In this document: positions 52,955 through 61,055 of the stretch, one piece after another
Layout: each line of letters opens with the position of its first letter
Numbering within the stretch: the stretch's first letter is position 1
DNA from: JAJFJD01 sp965228975
GTDB taxonomy: Bacteria; Pseudomonadota; Alphaproteobacteria; UBA8366
Direction: 5' to 3'
DNA length: 64,000 bases
NCBI GenBank assembly: GCA_965228975.1
Contig: OZ245851.1
Location: 1,240,001-1,304,000, forward strand
Notes under the pieces: generated by a model
What the model was told of the DNA's origin: nothing
Databases searched by the model: none
Seen by the model: the letters and a program-made list of their open reading frames with translations, nothing else
Made by a program: the position numbers and the translations under genes

Positions 52955-54236
52955 GCGCGCGCTTGCCGTGGCCATCGAAAAGCGGTTGCCGTTTGCCGAG
53001 CAACTCTTCGACGAGTTGGAACGCCGGACCAAGGATGGCGAGGGCGTGACGCGCGCCGCCTATAGCCCGGAAGATCAACTCGGGATCGACATGATCGCCG
53101 CTGCCGCGCACGGCCTCGGGTTGGACGTCGAGCATGATTTCGCCGGCAACGTTTTCGCGACCCTGCCCGGCGCGGACCGCAATGCGCCGGCCATGCTCAG
53201 CGGATCGCATCTCGATTCCGTGCCGAAAGGGGGCAACTACGATGGCGCCGCCGGTGCGGTCGCCGCGCTGACCGTCCTGGCGGCGCTGGTCGATTTGGAC
53301 ATCACGCCCGCGCGTGACATCCGCTGCGTCGGTCTGCGCGGCGAGGAGAGCGTTTGGTACGGCATCGCCTATATCGGCAGCCGGCTCGCGACCGGAAGTT
53401 TGGAGGGGGCGGAGATCGACCGCCTCATGCGCGGCGATACGGGGTTGAGCCTGGCCGACCATATGGCGGCCCTCGGGATGGACACGGCCGCATTGCGGTC
53501 CGGCGCGCCGCCGTCGGTAACGGCTGCGAACACGGCGGCCTTTTTGGAACTGCATATCGAGCAAGGACCGATCCTGATCGACCAGGCGAAACCCGTCGCG
53601 ATCCCGACGGTGATCCGCGGCAACATGCGGTTTCCCTACGCGCGTTGCCTCGGCGCCTATGCGCATTCCGCCGCCGTGCCGCGCGAGAACAGGCAGGATG
53701 CGGTGCTGGCCACGGTCGAACTCGTGCGGGCGCTGGACGATTTCTGGCAGACCCTGGAGGCCGAAGGAAGTCCCGACACGGTCTTCACGGTCGGCAAACT
53801 CTTCACCGACGCCGAGGAGCACGCGATGACGAAGGTGCCCGGCGAATGCCGGTTCACGATCAACTTCGGCGGCACCTCGAAGGACGTCCTCGACCGCGCG
53901 CGGGAGCGGACCGAGACTTTAGCGGCGGAAATCGGTGCGCGCCGGAACGTGACTTTCGAGTTGGGCGAGTGCGTCGGCTCCGATCCGACGCCGATCGACG
54001 ACGGCTTGCGTGGCCATCTGCATCAAACGGCGACCGCTCTCGATATCCCGGCGTATGACATGCCGACGGTCGGGCATGATGCGTCGATCTTCGCGCGGGC
54101 GGGCATTCCGGCGGCGATGGTCTTGGTGCGCAATCAGCATGGCAGCCACAATGCCGACGAAGCGATGGAAATGGATGATTTCGGTCTCGGCGTCCAGGTG
54201 ATGGGCGGCGCGATGCTCGATATCGCGAACCGGTAG
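52947..54236 (+). CDS. M20-family amidase (N-carbamoyl amino acid hydrolase/allantoate amidohydrolase type)
   Basis: A 429-residue zinc-dependent hydrolase. The metal site is formed by SGSHLDSVPKGGNYDGAAGAVAAL, the glutamates of GLRGEESVWYG, LELHIEQGP and the C-terminal HDASIFARAGIPAAMVLVRNQHGSHNADEAMEMDD. The pattern LHIEQGP is characteristic of the carbamoylase/ureidoglycolate branch. Hydrolysis of N-carbamoyl amino acids or ureido compounds is expected. Translationally coupled to the DehI-like gene. It could complement the hydantoinase genes at 23.6 kb, but they are far apart. Confidence 0.9.
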   Translation: MDKRALAVAIEKRLPFAEQLFDELERRTKDGEGVTRAAYSPEDQLGIDMIAAAAHGLGLDVEHDFAGNVFATLPGADRNAPAMLSGSHLDSVPKGGNYDGAAGAVAALTVLAALVDLDITPARDIRCVGLRGEESVWYGIAYIGSRLATGSLEGAEIDRLMRGDTGLSLADHMAALGMDTAALRSGAPPSVTAANTAAFLELHIEQGPILIDQAKPVAIPTVIRGNMRFPYARCLGAYAHSAAVPRENRQDAVLATVELVRALDDFWQTLEAEGSPDTVFTVGKLFTDAEEHAMTKVPGECRFTINFGGTSKDVLDRARERTETLAAEIGARRNVTFELGECVGSDPTPIDDGLRGHLHQTATALDIPAYDMPTVGHDASIFARAGIPAAMVLVRNQHGSHNADEAMEMDDFGLGVQVMGGAMLDIANR

Positions 54237-54306
54237 AGTCGGAAAACGATAGCCCGCCGTGTTCTATCCGAACGCGACGGGCTTGCTGCAACGCTGGGCG
54301 GGTTTA

Positions 54307-54975
54307 TCAGGCGGCAATGCTGCCCTTTTCACGTGCGGTATGCGCGACGGCTGCCGCCTTGCCTCGCTCGTAGGCCCGTTTCACGGCTGGGCGTGTGGAC
54401 AGGGAGGCGAACCAACGCTTCACATTGGGAAAGTCGTTTAGGTCCTGGCCTTGCATCTTATGCGGGACGATCCAGGGGTAGATCGCCATGTCGGCGATCG
54501 AGTAGTCGCCGGCGACGAAATCCCGGTCCGCCAGCCGCTTGTCCAACACACCGTAGAGCCGGGCAGTCTCATCCACATAGCGTTTGATCGCATAGGGGAC
54601 CTTTTCCGGTGCGTAGCTGCTGAAATGATGGTTCTGTCCGGCCATCGGACCGAGGCCGCCCATCTGCCAGAACAGCCATTGTTGGACGTCGGCGCGTTGC
54701 GCGGGCTCGGCCGGCAGGAACCGGCCGGTTTTCTCCGCCAGGTAATGCAGGATCGCGCCGGATTCGAAGACCGGTAACGGCGCTTCCCGGCCGTGCGGGG
54801 TGTGATCCACGATGGCGGGAATGCGGTTGTTCGGGGCGATTTCGAGAAAGTCCGGGTCGAACTGTTCGCCCGCGCCGATGTTGACCGGTTTCAGCGTGTA
54901 GTCCAATTCGGCTTCTTCGAGGAAGATGAGCGGTTTGTAGCCGTTCGGCGTGGTCCAGAAATGCAGGTCGATCAT
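54307..54975 (-). CDS. Glutathione S-transferase, YfcG/Nu type
   Basis: A 222-residue GST. The N-terminal thioredoxin-like domain opens HFWTTPNGYKPLIFLEEAELDYTLKPVNIG; TTPNG is the signature of the YfcG/YghU/Ure2-like class, which acts as disulfide-bond reductase on glutathione. ESGAILHYLAEKTGRFLP is the glutathione-binding loop and WLFWQMGGLGPMAGQNHHF the start of the helical domain. It lies downstream of the Old Yellow Enzyme gene on the same strand, suggesting electrophile detoxification. Confidence 0.94.
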   Translation of the reverse strand: MIDLHFWTTPNGYKPLIFLEEAELDYTLKPVNIGAGEQFDPDFLEIAPNNRIPAIVDHTPHGREAPLPVFESGAILHYLAEKTGRFLPAEPAQRADVQQWLFWQMGGLGPMAGQNHHFSSYAPEKVPYAIKRYVDETARLYGVLDKRLADRDFVAGDYSIADMAIYPWIVPHKMQGQDLNDFPNVKRWFASLSTRPAVKRAYERGKAAAVAHTAREKGSIAA

Positions 54976-55060
54976 GGGTCGTATCCTTCGGGTCATTGGG
55001 GGAGGGCGGAACCGGCCCGAGGGGGGAAGGACCGGTTCCGCCGGGAGCGAAGCGCGCCGG

Positions 55061-56203
55061 CTAGGCGGCGAAGGCCGAGGCGGCTTCGTCGAGAAACGGG
55101 TAATCGATGTAGCCTCGTTCATCGCCGCCGTAGAAGGTGGCTTGATCCGGCTCGGTGAGCGGCGCATTGAGGGCGAACCGTTCGACCAGATCCGGGTTGG
55201 CGATGAAGGGAATACCGAAGGCGACGAAATCGGCGTCGCCGTTGGCGATGGCGTCGGCGGCGCGCGCCTTATCGTAACCGCCGTTGGCGATATACGTGCC
55301 GCGGAACGCGTTGCGGAGCTTGCGCTTGTCGAAGGTCTGCGACGACTCGGCGCCCGTCATGTCGGTCTCCACCACATGCAGGTAGGCGAGGCCGTAGGCG
55401 TTCAGCTGCCGCGCGACATAGCCGAAGGTGGCGTCCGGATCGGAATCCGCCATGTCGTTGAAGGAATTGATCGGTGACAGGCGGACACCGACCTGATCGG
55501 CGTTCCAGACGGTCGTGACGGCGTCCATCACGTCGAGTAGCAACCGCGCCCGGTTCTCGACCGGGCCGCCGTATGCGTCGTTCCGATGGTTCGCGCCGTC
55601 CCGCAGGAACTGATCCAGCAGATAACCGTTCGCCGCGTGCACTTCGATCCCGTCGAACCCGGCCTTCTTTGCGTTCTCCGCTGCCTGCCGGTAATCCTCT
55701 ACGATGCCGGGAATCTCATGCGTCTCCAGCGCGCGGGGCGTCACGAAGGGTTGCAGGCCGTCGGCGGTGAAGGCATCCCCTTCGGGCCGGATGGCCGACG
55801 GTGCCACGGGCAAGGCGCCGCCCGGCTGGAGCGACGGATGCGAAATCCGGCCGACATGCCAGAGCTGCAGGACGATACGGCCGCCGGCAGCATGCACCGC
55901 ATCGGTGACGCGACGCCAGCCTCTGATCTGTTCGGCCGAGTGGATTCCCGGCGTGCCGGGATAGCCGACACCCTCGGGCGTAATTTGGGTCGCTTCGGTG
56001 ACGATCAATCCGGCGGTCGCACGTTGCGCGTAGTATTCCACGTTCATCGCGCGCGGCACATTGCCGTCGCCTGCGCGGTTCCGGGTCAGCGGCGCCATGA
56101 CGACCCGGTTGTCGAGCGCATAGGGTCCGAGCTTGGCCGGCGCGAGGAGGTCGCGGTCGCTTATCGTGGCGCCGGACGCACTGTCGAGGGAGGAGATATA
56201 CAT
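55061..56203 (-). CDS. nemA: Old Yellow Enzyme family alkene reductase (NemA-like)
   Basis: A 380-residue FMN-dependent reductase of activated alkenes such as N-ethylmaleimide and other electrophiles. Seen are LGPYALDNRVVMAPLTRNRA, LQLWHVGRISHPSLQPGG and the substrate-binding FDGIEVHAANGYLLDQFLRDGANHRNDAYGG (His-x-x-Asn, the classical OYE pair). FMN binding is also visible in FRGTYIANGGYDKARAADAIANGDADFVAFGIPFIANPDL. GAGGGAGGAGAT precedes the ATG. A palindrome that also lies before the TetR gene is 28 bases upstream. Confidence 0.94.
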   Translation of the reverse strand: MYISSLDSASGATISDRDLLAPAKLGPYALDNRVVMAPLTRNRAGDGNVPRAMNVEYYAQRATAGLIVTEATQITPEGVGYPGTPGIHSAEQIRGWRRVTDAVHAAGGRIVLQLWHVGRISHPSLQPGGALPVAPSAIRPEGDAFTADGLQPFVTPRALETHEIPGIVEDYRQAAENAKKAGFDGIEVHAANGYLLDQFLRDGANHRNDAYGGPVENRARLLLDVMDAVTTVWNADQVGVRLSPINSFNDMADSDPDATFGYVARQLNAYGLAYLHVVETDMTGAESSQTFDKRKLRNAFRGTYIANGGYDKARAADAIANGDADFVAFGIPFIANPDLVERFALNAPLTEPDQATFYGGDERGYIDYPFLDEAASAFAA

Positions 56204-56230
56204 GATGAGGGGTCCAATCTTTGGCTATTT

Positions 56231-56244
56231 AAGGACCAAATGGT
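56231..56244. promoter_or_regulatory. TetR operator A, upstream of nemA
   Basis: Palindrome GGACCAAATGGTCC (GGACCA-N2-TGGTCC), 28 bases before nemA. On the - strand it sits between TTGAAT and TTAAAT hexamers (19-base spacing), so binding would block the promoter. Confidence 0.75.
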
Positions 56245-56296
56245 CCAAAATATTCAAATTTTCGAAGTTATTGGTCTGTTCCGGGGGCGGGCCGCA

Positions 56297-56458
56297 TCAG
56301 GCCGTCCCATCGTCGTCGAAGAGAACGGCGCAGTGTCGCGACGGTGTCGCGCTCCACACGTCATAGCAGGTGAGCAGGAAAAGCGTTTGTGAATCATGCC
56401 ATTCCTGAGTCATGTCTGGATCGGAAGGTTGTGTGGCGTGATTGTGTCTTATGGCCAT
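56297..56458 (-). CDS. 53-residue ORF in the TetR/OYE locus
   Basis: A small reading frame MAIRHNHATQPSDPDMTQEW... to LFDDDGTA, starting at an ATG preceded by AAGGAGACAGGAA, one of the best ribosome binding sites in this region. It has three N-terminal histidine/asparagine residues (RHNHA), two cysteines (C31, C43), a hydrophobic core QTLFLLTCYDVW, and an acidic end. I recognise no family. It lies between operators A and B, 53 bases upstream of operator A and downstream of operator B, so it is probably the first gene of a TetR-controlled transcript with nemA. Confidence 0.6.
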   Translation of the reverse strand: MAIRHNHATQPSDPDMTQEWHDSQTLFLLTCYDVWSATPSRHCAVLFDDDGTA

Positions 56459-56487
56459 TTCCTGTCTCCTTCGTTTCGGTCGATTTG

Positions 56488-56507
56488 ATCAACGATCGAG
56501 CGTTGAT
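56488..56507. repeat. Inverted repeat in the leader of the 53-residue ORF
   Basis: ATCAACG and CGTTGAT flank the six bases ATCGAG. It could be a leader hairpin or an operator for another regulator. Confidence 0.4.
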
Positions 56508-56513
56508 TGGTCT

Positions 56514-56527
56514 GGACCAATTGGTCC
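56514..56527. promoter_or_regulatory. TetR operator B, upstream of the 53-residue ORF
   Basis: Perfect palindrome GGACCAATTGGTCC, 56 bases upstream of the small ORF and 17 bases after the TetR stop codon. Confidence 0.75.
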
Positions 56528-56543
56528 AAAAACGAGAAATTTT

Positions 56544-57128
56544 TTAATCCAATACACTCAACGCGACACGCGCCACGTCCTGTAGGGTCTTGCGGTCCGG
56601 GTTGGCTTTACCCATGACGAGGATCCCGTTCAAGGTTCCGGTCAGGTATCGCGCGATGGCGCGGGCTTCCTTGTCGGTGGCGATTTCACCCGCCTTTTGG
56701 CCGCGCTTGACGGCGCAGTAGAAGGTTTCTTCGGTATTCGACAATCCTTCGGCGACGCGTTGCGCGGCGTCGTCGTCATGGCAGGCGACCTCGACGGCAC
56801 AGTTGCTCAGGAAGCAACCGCGTTTTTCGCCCTTTTGAACGATCGCTTCGATGACGCTGTGCAGCACGTTCTCGATTCCCAGCTTCGGCGAGGGTGATTC
56901 CTGTATCATCGCTTCCAGGCCGCAGGCGCTGACCGTCGCGTTATACCGGTCGATTGCCGAGAGGAAGAGTTCGTGCTTGCTGCCGAAGGTGTCGTAGAAG
57001 CTGCTTTTGCTGATGCCCATCGCGCCGATGAGGTCGCGCATCGACGCGGCTTCGTACCCCTTGCTCCAGAAGACCTGGAGCGCCTGGTCGAGCGCGTGAT
57101 CCACATTGAACTCTCTCGGACGGGCCAT
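56544..57128 (-). CDS. TetR/AcrR-family repressor (NemR-like)
   Basis: A 194-residue repressor. The N-terminal helix-turn-helix is FNVDHALDQALQVFWSKGYEAASMRDLIGAMGISKSSFYDTFGSKHELF. The ligand domain contains KRGCFLSNCAVEVACHDDD with cysteines that could sense electrophiles, as in NemR. The start at 57128 gives MARPREF, the usual beginning; a few codons earlier is possible. Three identical-type palindromes in the locus are its likely operators, including one over its own promoter, so it is probably autoregulated. Confidence 0.92.
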   Translation of the reverse strand: MARPREFNVDHALDQALQVFWSKGYEAASMRDLIGAMGISKSSFYDTFGSKHELFLSAIDRYNATVSACGLEAMIQESPSPKLGIENVLHSVIEAIVQKGEKRGCFLSNCAVEVACHDDDAAQRVAEGLSNTEETFYCAVKRGQKAGEIATDKEARAIARYLTGTLNGILVMGKANPDRKTLQDVARVALSVLD

Positions 57129-57442
57129 TGTGACACCTGATCCATGCAATCGTTGCCGTAGCGTTGGGAGGGAATATAGTAATTTTGGACCAGGTGGTCC
57201 AGTAACAAAATTTTTATCGTGTATCTCCTTGGTGTGCGGGAATTTTTATTGTCGGTGACGGGGAATGACCGGCCGCGAATGGGTCGAATTCCGACAATAT
57301 GATGCCGTTAGGCGCCGAACGTCGACCTTACCGTTTAAATCTTGCTTCCGGCACCATAAATAGGGGATAAGGCCGGCCTCGGCGCCGCGTTGACGGCGGG
57401 GTCGGCGGATGCTGAAAACCGTAACCGAAAGGAGGCCTTCCC
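57129..57442. other. Intergenic region between TetR gene and small basic ORF
   Basis: A 314-base gap between divergent genes, holding operator C with the TetR promoter (TACTAT on the - strand) and a tentative + strand promoter (TTGCTT-N18-GATAAG, 57342-57371) for the small ORF. No other feature is supported. Confidence 0.5.
57187..57200. promoter_or_regulatory. TetR operator C, upstream of its own gene
   Basis: Palindrome GGACCAGGTGGTCC, 58 bases before the TetR start and adjacent to an AT-rich -10-like element on the - strand. Confidence 0.75.
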
Positions 57443-57646
57443 ATGAAACGGAAGCGCAAGGGTGCGAAGCGGCGCAACGTCTTTGCCGCCTCGCTCAGCC
57501 GGTTCGGCCGGCGGATAGAACCCTCGGCCAAGCTCTACACCCGCAAGGCCAAACACAGAAAAGCCCCCGACCATTCCAGCGGGGGCTTTTCTTATGATTG
57601 GCGGGTCCTGTTACGGAGCCGTCAGGCCAACCGCGTTTTGACGTAG
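57443..57646 (+). CDS. Small basic protein with terminator inside the ORF (ArfA-like candidate)
   Basis: A 67-codon frame with a perfect AAAGGAGG ribosome binding site 7 bases upstream. The first 40 residues are very basic (MKRKRKGAKRRNVFAASLSR, then a segment ending AKLYTRKAKHRK). The F-x3-L...R-R...Y-x-RK pattern resembles ArfA, which frees stalled ribosomes. A strong intrinsic terminator lies within codons 39-50, so most transcripts should end before the stop at 57644 and be non-stop mRNAs, giving about 50 residues; this is how E. coli arfA is controlled. The last 25 bases overlap phaC antisense. Homology to ArfA is weak and needs checking; the terminator may mainly serve phaC. Confidence 0.55.
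   Translation: MKRKRKGAKRRNVFAASLSRFGRRIEPSAKLYTRKAKHRKAPDHSSGGFSYDWRVLLRSRQANRVLT
57558..57596. terminator. Bidirectional terminator inside the small ORF and after phaC
   Basis: A perfect 12-bp stem GAAAAGCCCCCG / CGGGGGCTTTTC with a 10-base loop. T-rich ends follow on both strands (TTTTCTT on each), so it can end both the small ORF transcript and the convergent phaC transcript. Confidence 0.93.
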
Positions 57647-59433
57647 CTGCCCGGCGCATCCTCAATCACCTTGAGCTTGCGGTCGCCCGGCTTGCGGGCC
57701 GGCACCTGCTCGCCGCCATACTTCTTCAGCCATTTGGCCCAGGCCGGCCACCAGGAGCCGGGATGCTCGGTCGCGCCGGCGAGCCACTGGTCCGGGTCTT
57801 CCGGTAGCTTGTCGTTGGTCCAATGGCTGTATTTTCCGCTGTCGGGATGATTGACCACTCCGGCGATATGGCCGGACGCCGCAAGGCAGAACTTCACCGG
57901 TCCCTTATAGAGTTGCGTGGCCGCGTAGGTCGACTTCCACGGCGCGATGTGGTCTTCCCGCGTCGATAGGATGAAGGTCGGTGTCTTGATCTTCCGAAGG
58001 TCGATCTTCGTGCCCAGCATCTTCAAGGCGCCGGGTTCGACCAGCTTGTTCTCCAGATACATCTTGCGCAGGTAGTAGCCATGCATCGCCGCGGGCATGC
58101 GCGTGGAATCCGAGTTCCAATACAGCAGGTCGAAGGGGAAGGGGTCCTTGCCCTTGAGGTAGTTGTTGATCACGAAGGACCAGATCAGGTCGTTCGCGCG
58201 CAGCATGTTGAAGGTCGTGGCCATCTCGCTGCCTTCGAGATAGCCGCGTTCGTTCATGCGCTCCTCGAGCGAGGCGAGTTGCTCCTCGTCGATGAACACC
58301 GAAAGCTCGCCGGCCTCGGTGAAGTCGACCATGCTGGTGAAGAAGGTCGCCGCCTTGATCTTCTGCGGGTTCTTCTTGCGCACCGCCATATGGGCGAGAG
58401 TGCTGGCCAGCAGCGTTCCGCCGAGGCAGTAGCCGATGACGTTGATGTCCTTCTCGCCGGTTGCCTTCTCGATGGCGGCAAGGCAATCCAGCGGCCCTTC
58501 GGTGATGTAGTCCTCGAAGGTCTTGTCCGCGAGTTTCTCGTCCGGGTTGACCCAGGAGATGCAGAACACCGTGATGCCCTGGGAAACCGCCCATTTGATG
58601 AAGGAGTTCTTCTCCCGCAGATCCAAGATGTAATACTTGTTGATCCAGGGTGGCATGATCAGCAACGGGGTCTTGTAGACTTTCTTGGTGGTCGGCTCGA
58701 ACTGGAGCAACTGCACCAGGTCGTTTTGGTAGACCACCTTGCCGGGCGTGACCGCGATATTCTTGCCGACGTCGAAGGCGTCGGAATCGACCATCTTGAT
58801 CTTGAGCTCGCCTTCGCCGGTCTCCAAGTCCTCGAGCAGGTTCTTCAAACCGTTCAGCAGGTTCTCGCCGCCACTCTCGATCGTCTCGCGGAGGACCTCC
58901 GGATTGGTCATCACGAAATTCGTGGGCGCCAGGGCATCGACGAACTGCCGGGTGTAGAAATCCACCTTCTTGGCGGTCTTCTCGTCCAGCCCTTCGACCT
59001 CGCCGACGGTATTCTGAATCCAACGGGCGCTCAGCAGATAGGACTGTTTGATATAGTCGAAGAGATGATTTTCGGTCCACGCGTCGTCGCGGAACCGCCA
59101 ATCGTCCTTCGCTGGGGCGACCATCGGATCGACTTCCTGCCCCCAGAAGCGCCGGGCGGTGTTCTCCCAGAGCGACATATAGTCCTGCCACAGCGCGAAT
59201 TGGGCTTCGACCATCTTGGTCGGGTCTTGCATCATCCGCCGGGTCATCTCGAAGAAGGCGGCGCCGATGTTCATCGGGTCGGCCATGCTGGCCTGCGGGG
59301 TCACTCCGGACGCGGCGTGTCGAGACAGAAAGTCCGTGACGAGCTGTTGACTTTGTTCCGCTATTCGCACCATGTTGCGCGAATATTCAACCGGATCGGG
59401 GATATTCGGCTCGATATCAGATTGATCGGCCAT
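57622..59433 (-). CDS. phaC: Class I poly(3-hydroxyalkanoate) synthase
   Basis: PhaC polymerises 3-hydroxyacyl-CoA to storage polyester at granule surfaces. The 603-residue protein has the lipase-like box INVIGYCLGGTLLAS with nucleophile Cys336, the conserved TPLLIMPPWINKYYILDL and HIAGVVNHPDSGKYSHWTND carrying the catalytic histidine, and TREDHIAPW before it carrying the aspartate region. The length and single-subunit form mark class I. A palindrome of PhaR type lies upstream. phaA and phaB are not in the window. Confidence 0.97.
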   Translation of the reverse strand: MADQSDIEPNIPDPVEYSRNMVRIAEQSQQLVTDFLSRHAASGVTPQASMADPMNIGAAFFEMTRRMMQDPTKMVEAQFALWQDYMSLWENTARRFWGQEVDPMVAPAKDDWRFRDDAWTENHLFDYIKQSYLLSARWIQNTVGEVEGLDEKTAKKVDFYTRQFVDALAPTNFVMTNPEVLRETIESGGENLLNGLKNLLEDLETGEGELKIKMVDSDAFDVGKNIAVTPGKVVYQNDLVQLLQFEPTTKKVYKTPLLIMPPWINKYYILDLREKNSFIKWAVSQGITVFCISWVNPDEKLADKTFEDYITEGPLDCLAAIEKATGEKDINVIGYCLGGTLLASTLAHMAVRKKNPQKIKAATFFTSMVDFTEAGELSVFIDEEQLASLEERMNERGYLEGSEMATTFNMLRANDLIWSFVINNYLKGKDPFPFDLLYWNSDSTRMPAAMHGYYLRKMYLENKLVEPGALKMLGTKIDLRKIKTPTFILSTREDHIAPWKSTYAATQLYKGPVKFCLAASGHIAGVVNHPDSGKYSHWTNDKLPEDPDQWLAGATEHPGSWWPAWAKWLKKYGGEQVPARKPGDRKLKVIEDAPGSYVKTRLA

Positions 59434-59519
59434 ATTACATTCCCTATACTTGGTGACCGCAAAAGAAAAGTATGACGGTCTAAAGGTTAATTATTTGAAG
59501 GCACTGTGCGCCCGAGGCG

Positions 59520-59536
59520 ATGCTGCAATGCAGCAT
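59520..59536. promoter_or_regulatory. PhaR-type operator upstream of phaC
   Basis: A perfect 17-base palindrome ATGCTGCAATGCAGCAT containing CTGC-N3-GCAG, the TGC-rich pattern described for PhaR in Paracoccus and Rhodobacter. It lies 87 bases before phaC and 108 bases before the divergent OmpA-like gene. Confidence 0.6.
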
Positions 59537-59643
59537 AATTGTCTTACACCATTGGGCGCTGATCGTCATGCCATAAATGTCGTAAGATGCATGGGGTGCA
59601 CCGGGCTGTGCCAAAAAGGCCCAACGGTGGAGGTATTTGTGTG

Positions 59644-60813
59644 ATGAAATCTGGGGATTCGCGCCTCGAAGAGGCGGAAACCCGCGTCGATGCCGGTAAG
59701 GCGTTGACCCGGCTCGGGTGTATCGGCCTGATCCTTTTGTTTGGCGCGTGTAGCACGATGGAAGACATCGGCGAAGCGACCTCCGATGGCCTGAGCGCCG
59801 CCGGAACCGCGTTAAATCCGTTCAATTGGTTCGGTGACGACGATGATGACGAGGGCGAGGCGGGCACAACCACCGCGTCCGAGAAGCATCAGCGCGCGAA
59901 AGTCCGCTCCAAGACCAATTCGGCACGCTCGCGCGGCGAACTTGCGCAAGCCGATGCTGCGCAATCGGGGGCCTATCCCAAGCTATCGTCTGTTCCCGAA
60001 CGCCCGAGGGAGCAGGCGTCCAAGCGCGCCGCGCGCGATCGTCAAGCGGTGCGCGAAGGGTTGGTCGCGGATACGCAGAACGCGCAGTACACGGACCAGC
60101 AATTGCGCGCGCAAACCGCGCCGCCGCCGGCTCCGGTCGCCGTCCCGTTTGCCCGTCAACCGGACGCATCCCGCGCGAATGATCGGACGGCTGCCGTGCC
60201 GGCCGCTCCCGCCGGAACGGTGCCGCGCGTCGCGCCACCGGGCCGCGCCGCCGCCGGTACAGCCGTCGCGGCACCGGGGTCCACGCCGCGCGTGGTTCCG
60301 GAACAGGTCGCCCGCATAAGTCCGCCCGTGCCGCGATCCGCCCAGAGCGCCCCAGTCAGCCGGACCGGCCCGCGCACCGCCGCGGTCCAGCCGCGTCAAC
60401 AAGCCGCGCCGTCGCCGACGACGCCGCTCGACCAGGGCGTCCTGAAAACGGTGCAGGTCGCGACCATCTACTTCCTCAGCGGCTCGTCCAACCTGTCGGA
60501 AACGGATCGGCGGGTCATCCGGCAGGTGGTGGACATGGCTCGCCGGACGGGCGGTACGTTGCGCGTCATCGGCCATTCCAGCGTCGGGCCGCAGGACCGT
60601 TACAGCGAGCGCCAGCAGGTGGTGAACTACAAGGTTTCGCTCGACCGGGCCAATGCGGTCGCATCGCAGATTGTACGCACCGGTATTCCGCGCGACCGGA
60701 TGAAGGTCACCGCGGAAGGCGACCGGAACCCGATCTATTCGGAATCGTCGCCGAACGGAGCCGCGGGCAATCGCCGGACGGAAATCTACCTGGAATACTA
60801 CGATCGGGGCTGA
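59644..60813 (+). CDS. OmpA-family lipoprotein
   Basis: A 389-residue envelope protein. The N-terminus has a hydrophobic segment ending in a lipobox (CIGLILLFGACSTM), preceded by about 25 polar residues. A long low-complexity linker rich in Ala, Pro and Arg follows (about 60-280). The C-terminal OmpA/peptidoglycan-binding domain begins near VATIYFLSGSSNLSETDRRVIRQVVDMARR and ends NPIYSESSPNGAAGNRRTEIYLEYY. It should link the outer membrane to peptidoglycan. The ATG at 59644 follows GGTGGAGG; the pre-lipobox leader is unusually long, so the start is uncertain. Confidence 0.85.
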   Translation: MKSGDSRLEEAETRVDAGKALTRLGCIGLILLFGACSTMEDIGEATSDGLSAAGTALNPFNWFGDDDDDEGEAGTTTASEKHQRAKVRSKTNSARSRGELAQADAAQSGAYPKLSSVPERPREQASKRAARDRQAVREGLVADTQNAQYTDQQLRAQTAPPPAPVAVPFARQPDASRANDRTAAVPAAPAGTVPRVAPPGRAAAGTAVAAPGSTPRVVPEQVARISPPVPRSAQSAPVSRTGPRTAAVQPRQQAAPSPTTPLDQGVLKTVQVATIYFLSGSSNLSETDRRVIRQVVDMARRTGGTLRVIGHSSVGPQDRYSERQQVVNYKVSLDRANAVASQIVRTGIPRDRMKVTAEGDRNPIYSESSPNGAAGNRRTEIYLEYYDRG

Positions 60814-61055
60814 ACGGATAAAGCCCCCGTGGCCGTATCCGTTCGTCCGATCCGGGGCCGGCGTCGAATTCCGGCGGTTTTCAGGGTATTGGCGGCTCAA
60901 CTAGCTATCGACTCCGCGATGCCTTCCCGTTACATAGGCGCGACGTCTTTTCCCGCATCTGCGGGACCGCCGCGTCGTGGCGGGATCGGACGTATCCGCC
61001 GCCCTGTTGCCGCGGGGTATTCCTCGGCAACTATCTGAAATGAAAGGTTTTAGGG

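Noticed and set aside
59450..59644. 64-codon ORF across the phaC/OmpA intergenic region
   Set aside because: It runs through the PhaR-type palindrome and promoter space, has no ribosome binding site, and no recognised family.
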